Source of the DNA: Rhynchospora pubera
Lineage: Eukaryota > Streptophyta > Magnoliopsida > Poales > Cyperaceae
NCBI GenBank assembly: GCA_028095005.1
Contig: CM051461.1
Span: 39,505,685 to 39,569,684 of the forward strand
Length of the DNA: 64,000 bases
Direction: 5' to 3'
Positions 1 to 10,904 of this stretch are shown piece after piece. Made by a program: the position numbers and the translations under genes. The notes below the pieces were generated by a model. It was not told the DNA's origin and ran no database searches. It saw nothing but the letters and a program-made list of their open reading frames with translations. Position 1 is the first letter of the stretch; every line of letters begins with the position of its first letter.

Positions 1-415
1 TTAATTTGATTATCCAAACAAGGAAAAAAAAGGAAGGTTAATTATTTTCCTTTCCTTTCAATAATTAACCAAACAAATAGATGTAAATAATTTTTCATTC
101 CCTCCTATTTCCAATCCCTCTCTTTTATAATTTTCTTTCCTTTCCATCCTCTTCCCAAAAACCAAACATAGTGTTAGAGGAAAATCTGGAAGAGAAAAAA
201 AGTACGAACGGTTTAGGAAATAAATTAATAAGGGAAATGCTGCTATGCGGGCCGATCAATATTGACCGTCCATGCGTTATAAATCGGACATAAAAAACAG
301 TCGCTCCTGAAAATCGGAAAATGATATCTGTTAACTGTAACAGAAGAGAAGGGCAAAAAATTCATTTTAGAATAAATCGTATCTATCATTTTGATCTACT
401 CCAGTCCAAGACCTC
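1..415. other. Non-coding upstream region
   Basis: No gene is visible. Positions 1-175 are rich in short pyrimidine and A/T runs and end in a CCAAACATAGTG-like sequence followed by TTA, which resembles the right end of a PIF/Tourist-type MITE cut by the window edge. The left end is not visible, so this is only a suspicion. Positions 236-300 carry an unassigned GC-richer patch. Confidence 0.3.
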
Positions 416-878
416 GCCTCTACTCTCTTCGTTCCCTTCACCCTCTCTCCGCTCCCATCCCCGCTTCTCTCTGTTCTTCGCCTCTCAACCCGGCATAAAC
501 CCTATCTCTCTGGCTCTCTCAAGCAAATAGGCGGTGCCGAAAGAGAAGCCGACAAAACTATAATCTATCCCTATCCCAATCCCAAAACCTTAGCGCAGTT
601 ATATTCGATCAGCGCCGCGCCCATTAGATCGATCTTTCCGCCGCTGCCTCCTCTCGGAGCATCACCATTAACTGCTTGATCAACCCTAGTCTCCCGCAAT
701 ATGCATCGTTTCCTCCCTCTACCTCCTCAGACAGCTGGTCCTCCCTCAGGTCTCTCTCGATCGAAGAACAACTTCAGGTATATCTTTCCCTACTGAGATT
801 TCGGTTGAATTTCCGACTTAAATTTCCCTACTGAGATCGATCAACAAAGCATTTCAAAAACGAGACTTGTGTTTTCAA

Positions 879-1118
879 ATTAAGCATCAAACTACAAATC
901 TCTTTTGTAATCCAAATGGTTGCAAAGCTAAAATTGGTTCTGTACATCAGTGGTACTTTCAAGCATTTTAATACCACATTCATGCAAATGCTCATCCTGT
1001 CCAGCACCATACAAGTTACAGCTAAACCTAATCTGAAAAAACCAATTAAAGATCCACAGTGCTTATTGCTGGAACTTTTCTGGTGTAGGAGAGGATGAGG
1101 ACCTCATTAATATGAACC
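879..1118 (+). repeat. Left arm of perfect 240-bp inverted repeat
   Basis: Read base by base, this segment is the reverse complement of 3529-3768, with no mismatch found. Homology stops abruptly on both sides (878/3769 and 1119/3528). The arm has an incidental 60-codon frame with no recognisable product. The arms are 2.4 kb apart, so a read-through + transcript could fold into a long hairpin. Confidence 0.93.
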
Positions 1119-3528
1119 ATCCAAAGGACCAAATCCTATCTCTGCTGAGAGGCTCTCAAGCTCCGCTCCCGCGTTTCTAGTTCTCAATTTCAGTTTTTCT
1201 CGTTATTCACCAGTTCGACGAGCTCCAAGGACCAAGGCAAAGTTTCTTCTATTCTGGGAGGTTAGTATACTTCCACAATTTACTAAATTTTCATGTGATT
1301 CTTCTTATTTTCTGTTTTACATTGCATATGCTAATGCTATCTAATATGATGCGATTCGCATGAGATATTACGTGTTGTTCCATCGATTAGGCTTGTCTTG
1401 GTTTAATTAGATTATCCATAAGAAATTGTAATTGTGGGTTTCTATTTGTGCCAGCATAGGATTTTTGCCAGGACTTCATATAAGTCCGAATTACCAGTAT
1501 GGTTAATTTCTTATGTTGTTGATGTTTATTGGATCAAATTAGATTCTGATAATTGGTACATCATATGTAAATTAACATGATCTACGACACATTCAATGGT
1601 CGGGATCTGTTATTTACTTGAACCAAAAGCTGGTGAGGATTTGTGTATCTGATTATCAAAAGCTGGCATTGCTTGAACTAATAATTTTTCAATTGTTGGA
1701 TATCACATCAAGCATAAAATAGAAACTTATTGTACTCCTGACGAGCATGTAACTTCTATGTGCTGCAGTGAATTCAATATGTAACTCCTGACGAGTAGTG
1801 CTTATTATGTAATTTGCATATTTCTTTTTGTTCATTCAATGAGCATTTAAGTTGTGCAAATTTTTATAATTTGTATCTTTGAACTATTCTTAGCAATGAA
1901 TATAAAGATGGACATTTCATATGTCCTAATGAAACTCTGAAATGCGATGTATATTCTTCTAAGACGAGGAGTGTGGTAGTTATATTTGAAAACCACCAAA
2001 TTTTCAGAAAAAAATAACCTAGCAAGAATTGTGAAATATTACTTTTAACCCTATTTAATAATATGTTTCATGGCTTTGGTTAATCTTTCAAGGTTTTTTA
2101 AAAGAAGGCTCAATAGAAGTGGTACTCTTTAAAAAATCCAAAGTTACCTTACGTTTGTAAAGATTTTAAAAATAATCTCATATTACATAACATTCTGCCT
2201 TTTTAGCTTAATTACTAACCAATGTGAATAACTTCAATATATTTCGGGCATTGGTGATACTTACAAGTTATGTAAGTATATCGGTAAATTTTTTTGGGGT
2301 TTTTGAGAAATACCATTCGTTTCTCACTTATATATGAGGATACATTATAATCCTAAGTTGCAGCAGCACATAAGGAAACTTGCCTTTACTAATTTATATG
2401 AAGATATAGTGACTATAAATTGAGAGACCTGCATTTGAGGGACTGTTGAACAGATAAATAAATATATTTTCTTAATCACTTGGTGATTTAGCCATCATGT
2501 ATACATGTCAAATGCAACTCCAATTTTAACCTACACTTGCCTCTCCACCTACTCTCTCAGAAAGGTGTTAATCAATTTATTCCCAACGACCATTTTCAAG
2601 TTTGGCTTTGGGTCTTTGATATTTTGGGTGTTGGATTGGTCAGGTTTGGGTATCAGGTTGAGATTCAGTTGTTTCTGGTTTCAATCTTATTTCTTATTAT
2701 TTGGGTGACAAGTCAGGTCGAGAATGTAGAATTTGTTTTCTTTTTGATTCTAGTTGCGTACTGGTCAGTTTAGGTCTTGGTTAATTCAGGTTATGTCTAG
2801 TTGGGTTTCAGATGGAGATCGATCAGATTCAGCTATGGTTAGGTCAGGTTGGTTACTTTTCTTTTTGTTCAAATAAAAGGTCTATTCAGCAGGTCCTTCA
2901 GTCAGGTCTGATTTTGACATCTCTAATTACTAGTACATTGCAGTCTCAGGTTTTAGTATTATACTGTTTAAGGATCACACTTACAGCCATTAATACTTAG
3001 TTTGGTTTATTTCCTTTATTGACTACTTGGTACAAGATCAATACTATTACTGTTGCATTGTACTGGTACAGAGTTTGCTGAACATATACAATGATCTACT
3101 AGGATAATATGATGGTATTGGTATGGAATAGTTTAAGGTATGAGATAGTGCTTACTGGTGTAGAATCAAGGATGTAGTTGTAGGCTGCAGTACTGTTGTT
3201 TCATTAATGAAACTGAGCTTTTGCCTTTTTTTTCCAAAAAGAAAATTGTACTGGTACAAATCTTAGACAAATAGGATCATACTGGTATCTACTTCTAATA
3301 TGAGGTTTTAGATCCCTATATATTAACATACACCAGGACATACTGGTACCAAATGGCATGTAATTGTACGGGTTTCGAGTTTTGTTGGTTGGGCCGCTTC
3401 TGGTTACTTATTTATTTGGATAGAGAGTTGATGTTTAGATTTATACCATAACCAAGTATTCTTTGATATGCTAGTACCAAACCTTTTTGGTACCAGTAAT
3501 TGGGTTTATGCCCTCAGCTACCTCATTT

Positions 3529-3768
3529 GGTTCATATTAATGAGGTCCTCATCCTCTCCTACACCAGAAAAGTTCCAGCAATAAGCACTGTGGATCTTTA
3601 ATTGGTTTTTTCAGATTAGGTTTAGCTGTAACTTGTATGGTGCTGGACAGGATGAGCATTTGCATGAATGTGGTATTAAAATGCTTGAAAGTACCACTGA
3701 TGTACAGAACCAATTTTAGCTTTGCAACCATTTGGATTACAAAAGAGATTTGTAGTTTGATGCTTAAT
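3529..3768 (-). repeat. Right arm of perfect 240-bp inverted repeat
   Basis: Inverted partner of 879-1118 with no mismatch seen. No terminal motif or TSD marks the pair as a transposon, so an inverted duplication of part of the leader region is the simplest reading. The sequence just upstream (about 3040-3500) repeats a TACTGGTAC-like motif many times. Confidence 0.93.
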
Positions 3769-4452
3769 ATGATTTCTTCTCCTCCACACACCCCCTTTGA
3801 GACTTAATCTTGCACAAAAGTCACCTTGGTTTAGCTTGAGATCGACGTGTAGTGCTATTGATGAGTGATAAAATGGTTTGTGGAGACTGCGCTTAATACA
3901 ATAGGATAAAATTTGTGTGAATTTCTTGAAGATAGCATTAACAGAAGCTTTTAGGTATCCAAAGCAACTCTTGACCTGGTAAGAGGCACATTCAGCTTAT
4001 TACATAGCTGATCATTTTTCTTTTTCTCTTATTTGTTCTTGTCAATGGAACCAGCACTTGCAACTTTAAACATATTCTTCCAATGTAGTATTTTAAACAA
4101 ATAAATAAAACAAAAAGCGGATAGTACGCTTTAAATATAAGTCCAGAATACAATTTTCTTTTTTTTAAAAAAAAGAACAAGTAAGCTACAAGACAAGATG
4201 CATTTCACTCTATCCTTGTTCTTCATAAAGTCGTTGTTCTGCTTTAATTATGTAGATATGGTCTGCCTTAATTTATATTTTGTTATACCATTTAAGTTAA
4301 CTTGTTTATCAATCTTTTGACAAATACCTTACTTGATATTATAGGACAGAAACTAATTCTCCCTTAAATTTTTTGCATTGAGGGTACGAGTATTTTTGTT
4401 CTCCTCACCAACATCTATGTAGGTACAGGGGAAGTCAATCCATAGTGGATCT

Positions 4453-6200
4453 TTTTTTTTTTTTGAAAAGAGATGGGAGCGCCACCCAGTTTCATTTTTG
4501 AAATGAAACAAAATTACAAAATCCTAAAGAGTGCTAACCAACTACTGGTACCACTATACCAGTTCAAAAGTTATGAAGCAAAAATCTCACTAGCTAGAAA
4601 ACAATAAAAACCCACTGGTACCACCGTACCAGTTTAGAGCAATAAACCTCAATTGCATCACACAGAGGTATTAGCATATGGAACAACATCCAAAATCACT
4701 TTGACTCTTCAACAACCAAACAAAAATGATATCTTCTCAACACCATAAGAGATTAAAGTAAACTTCAATATGCCAGCCCCATCGCTGCGTCTCCCTGCCC
4801 TGTTGCCCTTCCCATTTGCTCCAGCGGCACCATTTGAAGAGGAATGAGATCCCAATCTGCTGGTAGCCATCTCTCCACCGATTGCTTATCTGTCTCCTTC
4901 CATATTCCTATCCAGTATTTGACCAAGTGAAAAATGATCAGAATTGTTTGTCTCATTGTTTTCAAAGGTGTATTACTAAAAATAAAATCATTACGAATTT
5001 TCCAAATACTCCAACAGCTAGAACAAAAGATTGTAAGAAAGGCATCTCTATCCCGTTTAGGGAGCTGTTTAGCAAAGTTTAAAATGTCAGTAATATTATG
5101 CCAAGAGGTATAATTATTGTAACTATCCCCTAACCAGTACCAAATATTTTTTGCAAAGGGGCAAAGTAAGAAAAGGTGATCATTAGTTTCTTCCTCTCCA
5201 CAAAAAAACACAAGAGGTATCACCATGCCATCCTTTTTTCACAAGGTTAGTTTTGGTTAAAATTCTATTATGAGACATTAACCAAATGAAAATTCTAATT
5301 TTATAGGGAACTTTAAGCTTCCAAATCATATTGGCTTTTGTAATAAGAGTGCCTCTAAAAGTAAAAAAATTATAGGCTGAGTGTGTTGAGAAGGCTCCTG
5401 TGTTGTCCCATCTCCAAACCAATTGATCATCACTGTACAAAATCTGAGTATTAGTAATCAAAATATGAAGTGATTGAAACTCTTGAAGTAGGATCCCTTG
5501 TAAACTTCTATTGAAAGAGAGATTACTACCATGTGAAGATATAACTTCAGCCAAGCTACAATGTTGATTTTCACAAATTTGAAAGAGGAAGGGGTAAGAA
5601 ATACCTAGGGTACAGTTCTCATACCAAATATCAGTCCAAAATCTAATTGTTTTACCATTTCCAACGATATATTGACTAGAACATCTACCCAGATTGTGCA
5701 ACTCTAAGATAGCTTTCCAAAAAGGGGAAGTGTGAGCATGTGCATTTTGATATTTGTATTGAATGAGAGATTTCCACTTAGCTTTGTAATGGGGATTATA
5801 GTATCTCCACCACCACTTGAGTAGTAGTGCCATATTCATACTTTTGAGATCTAAGATGCCCATGCCCCCTTGTTGTTTAGGCTGACACAAAGTAGACCAG
5901 TTCATGAGAGCATATTTTTTCCTATCCCCTACTTGTCCTTGCCATAAAAATCTACACCTAAGACTATCAATTTTCTTTCTAATCTTCTCTGGAATTTTGA
6001 AGATAGAAAGCGCATAAATGGGAATGCTACTAAGAACAGCATTTAAAAGAACAGTTCTACCACCTATAGACAACATGTTTCCTTTCCAAGTTTGTAGTTT
6101 TTTGTGTATTTTATCAACTGCAAAGAGCCAGTCGATGCAACTCAACTTTTTGTCATTCAAGGGTATCCCTAAGTAAGTTAAAGGAAGTCTACCAATTTTA
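4453..6200 (-). mobile_element. 5'-truncated LINE (L1-type) with 17-bp TSD
   Basis: The element is bracketed by a perfect 17-bp direct repeat at 4436-4452 and 6201-6217 (core CCATAGTGGATCT). On the minus strand it ends in a poly-A tail, seen as the T-run from 4452 to about 4464. Only the 3' part of ORF2 remains: end of reverse transcriptase, zf-RVT zinc-finger region, and a 3' UTR. The 3' UTR has two copies of an ACTGGTACCAC...TACCAGT hairpin (4544-4564 and 4614-4634). Perfect TSDs and a single frameshift indicate a fairly recent target-primed insertion. The apparent ATG of the first frame lies in the TSD (6208), so it is host sequence and not the native start. Confidence 0.95.
4765..6200 (-). 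pseudogene. LINE ORF2 C-terminal fragment (reverse transcriptase end plus zf-RVT)
   Basis: The frame from 6200 down to about 5190 encodes the end of a plant L1 reverse transcriptase: a TYLGIPL motif near the start, then an IGGRTVLLNAVLSS-like motif, then a KVPYKIRIFIWLM zf-RVT motif. It then shifts frame. The second frame, to 4765, continues with the zf-RVT part (CGEEETNDHLFLLCPFAKNIW). The break falls at a T7 homopolymer on the coding strand (about 5202-5210), consistent with a one-base slip. The catalytic reverse transcriptase core and endonuclease are absent through 5' truncation, so the copy cannot move itself. Confidence 0.92.
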
Positions 6201-6708
6201 CAATCCATAGTGGATCTGAGATGTACCTCTGATATTCCATCAAATAGCTGTAAGTGGGGTTCAACCCTATCTCGAACAAATCTGATTTTGTGCTATTTAA
6301 CTTGATATATACTTGTTCATAGTGCCGTAGTCATAGATCAATATGTATTAGTAATGCAACATCATGTATTTGGAAACTCTTAAATGAATTATACAATTTA
6401 AATTATGTTATTTTTTTCAGTAAGCAATATGTAGATTTTTTGTTATTGGATATTGCATCAAGCATATCACAGAAGCTGTAAAAATAGGAAAATAACACAA
6501 TTCATCATGCCAGATTACTCACAGGAACTCAAAATCTCATTCCACATTAACAAGCACCATAGACACAGACACAAGCACACAAATTAGAATTAAAAAAACT
6601 AAACAACACTCCTTCCCTTCCCCTAACACAGATACACAGCATTTAACCAAAATCTAAATAAAAAGAAATACACCGCCACTGTCCCAAACAGTTTTTAAAT
6701 ACCAATTC

Positions 6709-6734
6709 TTTATTAACCCCCCCCCCCCCCCCCT
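6709..6734 (-). terminator. Poly(A) signal and adjacent 18-base G-run (minus strand)
   Basis: TTTATT at 6709-6714 reads AATAAA on the minus strand, about 65 bases past the stop of the 6780-7601 gene. It is followed at once, upstream on that strand, by an uninterrupted run of 18 C on + (6717-6734), which is G on the transcript. A G-run in the 3' UTR could form a quadruplex and may vary in length. Confidence 0.5.
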
Positions 6735-6779
6735 TTAATATCTGCCTAGCAAACTGACTTTCCCTCAATTTTTTGCCAA

Positions 6780-7601
6780 TTATTTCCAATAAGTTGAGCA
6801 ACTTCCAATAGACTCTGCAGTTTTGTTTGGACGATACTTTTGCTCCTTAGACTGCTCCATGGGTTTCTTTCCATCCTTCTTTGACTGGGAGGAATCCTTC
6901 AGATAATTCTGTCCTCTTAGTTTAGCATAACAATCTGCACATGTGAATATACTTTCTAGCCCTTGCTCCAATCTTAAGTGCTTGCATAGGTCTTGAGAGA
7001 AGCAAGCAAAAAGGTACTGGGTTCCAAATGGTGGTTTTCCAAAGTTGGCAGCGGTGCCAAAATTGGAACTTTGGGAAATAAATGGTACTGGATTATTCCA
7101 GGGAAAATCAGGATTTAAGTTGTACTTTGTTTTTGGAGTGACAATCCTAGGATCAGGTATGAGCAAGTACGGAACATCAGATTCGGACTGATATATTTGA
7201 TTAGGGGCAGTACCCCTAGGATCAAGGACAGGCAGGAATGTATCCTCTGAATCTGACTTGTGAAAATCACTAAGGGCAACAAACCAAGGATGCGGTATGA
7301 TCTCAAAATAAGTAGAAAACGGATTCAACTGATACTGGTGACTTACAGAGAAAAATTCTGGAAAGTTCGGGAGGTAGCTTTTATGTACGTACAGAGCATC
7401 TGGAATTCGAGAGTTGGATATGTGAGAATGATTTTCTTCATCCCCAATTTTGAATTTGACCACAATAGGGAGCACTGAGGGAATAGCCTCTTGGGATGGA
7501 TAGTAAACGCACAATATATCAAGGTGAGACAGGGTTTGTGTTGAATGCTGGTTGAAGGTATTGTTTGGTTGGGAGGGTGGTGTAGTGAATTTGGGATCCA
7601 T
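6780..7601 (-). CDS. Unrecognised 273-aa intronless protein
   Basis: I do not recognise this protein. It is rich in Pro, Ser, Asn, Phe and Tyr, with no signal peptide or membrane segment. Two similar stretches may be an internal repeat: LPVLDPRGTAP and LLIPDPRIVTP, each followed by a charged or polar run (about residues 124-160). Near the C terminus there is a CADCYAKL motif and then a Lys/Ser-rich tail. The single long frame, a TATA box about 100 bases upstream of the ATG, a pyrimidine-rich leader and an AATAAA downstream all suggest a real transcription unit. It lies antisense inside the presumed large intron of the 416-10904 transcript. A retrogene, lineage-specific gene or transposon-carried gene are all possible. 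Confidence 0.55.
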   Translation of the reverse strand: MDPKFTTPPSQPNNTFNQHSTQTLSHLDILCVYYPSQEAIPSVLPIVVKFKIGDEENHSHISNSRIPDALYVHKSYLPNFPEFFSVSHQYQLNPFSTYFEIIPHPWFVALSDFHKSDSEDTFLPVLDPRGTAPNQIYQSESDVPYLLIPDPRIVTPKTKYNLNPDFPWNNPVPFISQSSNFGTAANFGKPPFGTQYLFACFSQDLCKHLRLEQGLESIFTCADCYAKLRGQNYLKDSSQSKKDGKKPMEQSKEQKYRPNKTAESIGSCSTYWK

Positions 7602-7700
7602 TTGGTGAGATGTTCAAATGGAGATGAAAGTTTGGTGAGAGAAATTAATCGGAAATGAGGACTGAGGATGCGATGAAGGAATAACGATGACCAGACCGCG

Positions 7701-7708
7701 CTTTTATA
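7701..7708 (-). promoter_or_regulatory. TATA box of the 6780-7601 gene
   Basis: The minus strand reads TATAAAAG here, 100 bases upstream of the ATG at 7601. That predicts a start site near 7670-7675 and a leader of about 70 bases. Confidence 0.6.
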
Positions 7709-7711
7709 AGA

Positions 7712-8868
7712 GAAATTCTTAGTGATGGTCTTTAAGTTTCAAGAATTGGTGTTAAATGTTGGTTAAATGATGGGCGGTGTGCTTGACTGTTCTTTTGTCT
7801 ATAGGCTAGTCGAGTGTTCATATTCTAGATTGTTAATTACTATAGATTATTATAGTGGATGCGTTTCTTTGCTGAGCTTTTAATGAGCACTATATTTTAC
7901 ATACATTTGGAATTATCGTCCTTGAAAGTAACGCATACTCGAGTAAATCCAAAAAGTAGTGCATACTCGAGTAATGCTATGCTTATCTCTCAAAATCAGT
8001 GAATCTTCAGTATTTTTGTGACCCTGGGAAATCCAAAAAGCAACACATACTTGAGTAATGTAATGCTTGTCTTTTGAAACTGCCAAATTTTCAAGATGTA
8101 CTGACAAGACTTTGAAATATCATTAGTTCATTTCTACCCTTATTCATGTATATTATTTCATCTTGGTGAGTTGTGTGAGATTAAAATTAGTGTGATTTTA
8201 TATACTTGAAAAGAAAACCTAAAATTGCACATTTATTCTTCCAAAACTATAAAAACCGTCTTATTGCTCCAGGAATTAAAAACTATTTGTGATTACCATT
8301 CCAACTTGAAATAATAATTAATATTTAGTGTTTACTTTTAAAAGACAGTAGGTGACTTTACATTTTTAAAAAAATATAATTTAATTTGTGATTTTTTAAA
8401 GTAAGATATGCATTTAACATGTAAAAGATTAAACATTAATTCATTTTTTTTATAGATTAAATAATTATATTTTTAAATTTTAAAGTACTTGTTGATCCGA
8501 ATAGAGACTTGGTCTAGGATAGGGAAAAGTAAGAATAAAAAAGGTGATTGGGACACCAAGGTTAGTAATAAGTTTATTTTGATTTTGTTCTTTCTGAGTA
8601 AAGCTGCATCATGTTTTCAAGAACTTTAAAGTACTCAAAAATGAATATGGTATCCATAAAATATGCATAGAAAAAGCATGTGCTGGTCAGATAGGATCAA
8701 TATTTGTTATTCTCATGAACCATCCAGTCAGGTTAGCCAACTGTACCAACAAAATTGGTAAACTATTTTATCCCATAATCCTAGCAGGGAAGTATTGAAC
8801 TTAATAATTTGCACGTATTTCACAATTTGGTGTCTATTAGCTTATCCTTGATATTTCTTGTTTTGCAG
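7712..8868. other. AT-rich stretch without a visible gene
   Basis: No coding signal. Near 7925-8080 a degenerate repeat of GCATACTCGAGTAA-like text occurs three times. The rest looks like intron or intergenic sequence. Confidence 0.4.
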
Positions 8869-10475
8869 GTCTACAATGAGGTTTCCAAGGGACTGCCTTA
8901 GTGATGGACGAGATGAATGAAAAGAAAGGAAATCTTTTGGTAAGAATGGAAGTGAACGCAAGTGTGATCTGAATTGTCCAATTGTTTATCTGCCCAGGAA
9001 TAAAAGGCATTCGCAAACTGAAATATACTAAAAACCATAACATAGAAATTGTTTGTATTATTCTGGAATTTGTAACCTAAATGTACCAGAACCATTTGTG
9101 GTTTTTGACTATTTAACAATCATTTGAAATAGGCTAACAAGTTAGGGGTAGAAGATATGAATCAGAATCAATAAAGGTTATACAAAGTATTGCTTAGTTC
9201 CATTCTTTCTTCAATGTTAGAGAGCAAAACTTCTTCTCCTTTGTTTTCTACACAAATTCCTTAGAGCTTGCTGTCACCAATGAGTTTTTAATTTCCTTTT
9301 TTTTTTTGCATTATAACAAGATCCTAAGAAACTCTTTTCACTTGTTGATCCTGCAGATCACATTTTTGAAGAAGAATCATGTCTTTGCTATCCTGTACAA
9401 CAGTATTTCACTGTTTTGTGAGTGCTCAACTTGGCTTATAATGAGGTAAATGGAAGCTACTCTCTTAATTAGATGGCATTATGTTGAGCTTTTGGTAACT
9501 TTGCATTGTTACAGTGTTATTACTACTTAGTGTTAACTGTTAAGGCTCGTTTCCTTGTCATTATATGTCTCAGTTTCTATTTTGAGTTATTGAGATGTAC
9601 AATACGTCATGGAATGATGGAAGTTCACAAATATATATAGTACAAAAAGACATGATGAAATCTGGCTTCCGAGCTTTATGTTTGATCTAAAACTGCCAAA
9701 ATATTCAATATATAAGATACTCTGAAAAATTTTCCAAGCTAATATCAAAATATGATGTATAAGGAAGGTTATAATGGCCAGCAAGCAACTAAAGTATATT
9801 TGCCTGTGCAGTATTAAAATATCCTACTGTATTATTTCCTTAGGCAACAATTATATTTATACACCCTTTTAAAGTTTCAAAATTATGTCTTCTTCCTTAA
9901 ATTCAAAAATCTTTTTCCTCCAAATTGAAAACATCACATTCAACCTTCTATGATCTCAGCATTGCCTAATTTATCTCCAAAATTTAAGTGCCATGCTTAT
10001 TCTTAGGAAAGATAAAAAAATTCCGTATTTACCTTCTTAATATGCGGAGCTACATCTCTCTTAACTCTTAAGAGTTACAAGTACTAATTCTATCTTTTTG
10101 AACCAGAGATATATTGACGCCGAGACACACCACATATAGTATTCCAAATGGATTTTGGATATATATTAGATAGAGTTGAGATATTTTATGTATTTTGGGA
10201 AGAGACTAAGAGAGGCTTAAAACAAAAACCTATACCAGAGTAGACTGCTGGTATTAGTGTTTGAAAAACTGGCACAGGCACTAGAAAATTGTAAAATTCT
10301 AAACACAAAAATAATGTGTGCAGCTGTTGTTAACTTGTTATTTTCAGTTTTATGTTGCTATATTGATTCATACCTACTTTTGTTTTTCCACTGTGTTTAT
10401 ATGTGCAGGTCTGATTTGGAGTTGCTAGAAAACGATCTGGACATGTGGCTGCCGCTGTTGCAGGAGATGTAACGC

Positions 10476-10757
10476 CAGTGGAGAAGCCAAGATTGAAGAA
10501 TGATGGGGGCCAAAATCTGACTAAATGAAATTGAGAACCAAGAAAATTACAAGTTTAAGTATTAATTACCTAAAATAATACTAGCAATCATTAATTTTTC
10601 TTAACCAAAGCATCATTGAGCATAATATGTTGAGTCTAGAGGAGGCCCATGAAACTTAATTATATAAATTATCTTAATAAATTAATATATGGTTGGGAAA
10701 TATTCTAATTATTAGGGGGGCCTGGCCCTTGCCAGCCCCCCTCTGTCTTCGCCACTG
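10476..10757. mobile_element. Non-autonomous hAT MITE, 8-bp TSD
   Basis: 282 bp bounded by a perfect 8-bp TSD TGTAACGC (10468-10475 and 10758-10765). The ends are CAGTGGAGAAG... and, reverse-complemented, CAGTGGCGAAG..., typical of plant hAT elements. Both ends have G-rich subterminal sequence. There is no ORF. Removing the element and one TSD restores a continuous exon-like sequence. Confidence 0.9.
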
Positions 10758-10904
10758 TGTAACGCGACTTTGGTGGACCAACAGATTATGACATGAATTG
10801 CTGAAGCTTCAAGGGGATGACAATGCTACAGTGCTACTTTATAGCTGTGACTGATGCAGCACTGCAGCAGTTATGTTTTTGCAGTTCTGCAATTGTTGTA
10901 GACG

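Larger units (their letters stand above)
416..10904 (+). other. Candidate spliced, poorly coding transcript (exon-like islands)
   Basis: Several islands look like plant exons. 416-777 is pyrimidine-rich, 5' UTR-like, and ends CAG before a GT donor at 778; it includes an ATG at 701 open for 26 codons to the donor. About 1140-1260 is a second C/T-rich leader-like block ending before GTTAGT. 8869-8938 follows TTTTGCAG. About 9358-9445 follows CTGCAG. 10409-10475 plus 10766-10904 follows GTGCAG and is split by a hAT MITE. The islands do not join into a convincing long reading frame, so a long non-coding RNA or decayed gene is likelier than a protein gene. The presumed large intron (1261-8868) holds an inverted-repeat arm, a LINE and an antisense gene. 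Joining of the islands is inference. Confidence 0.25.
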
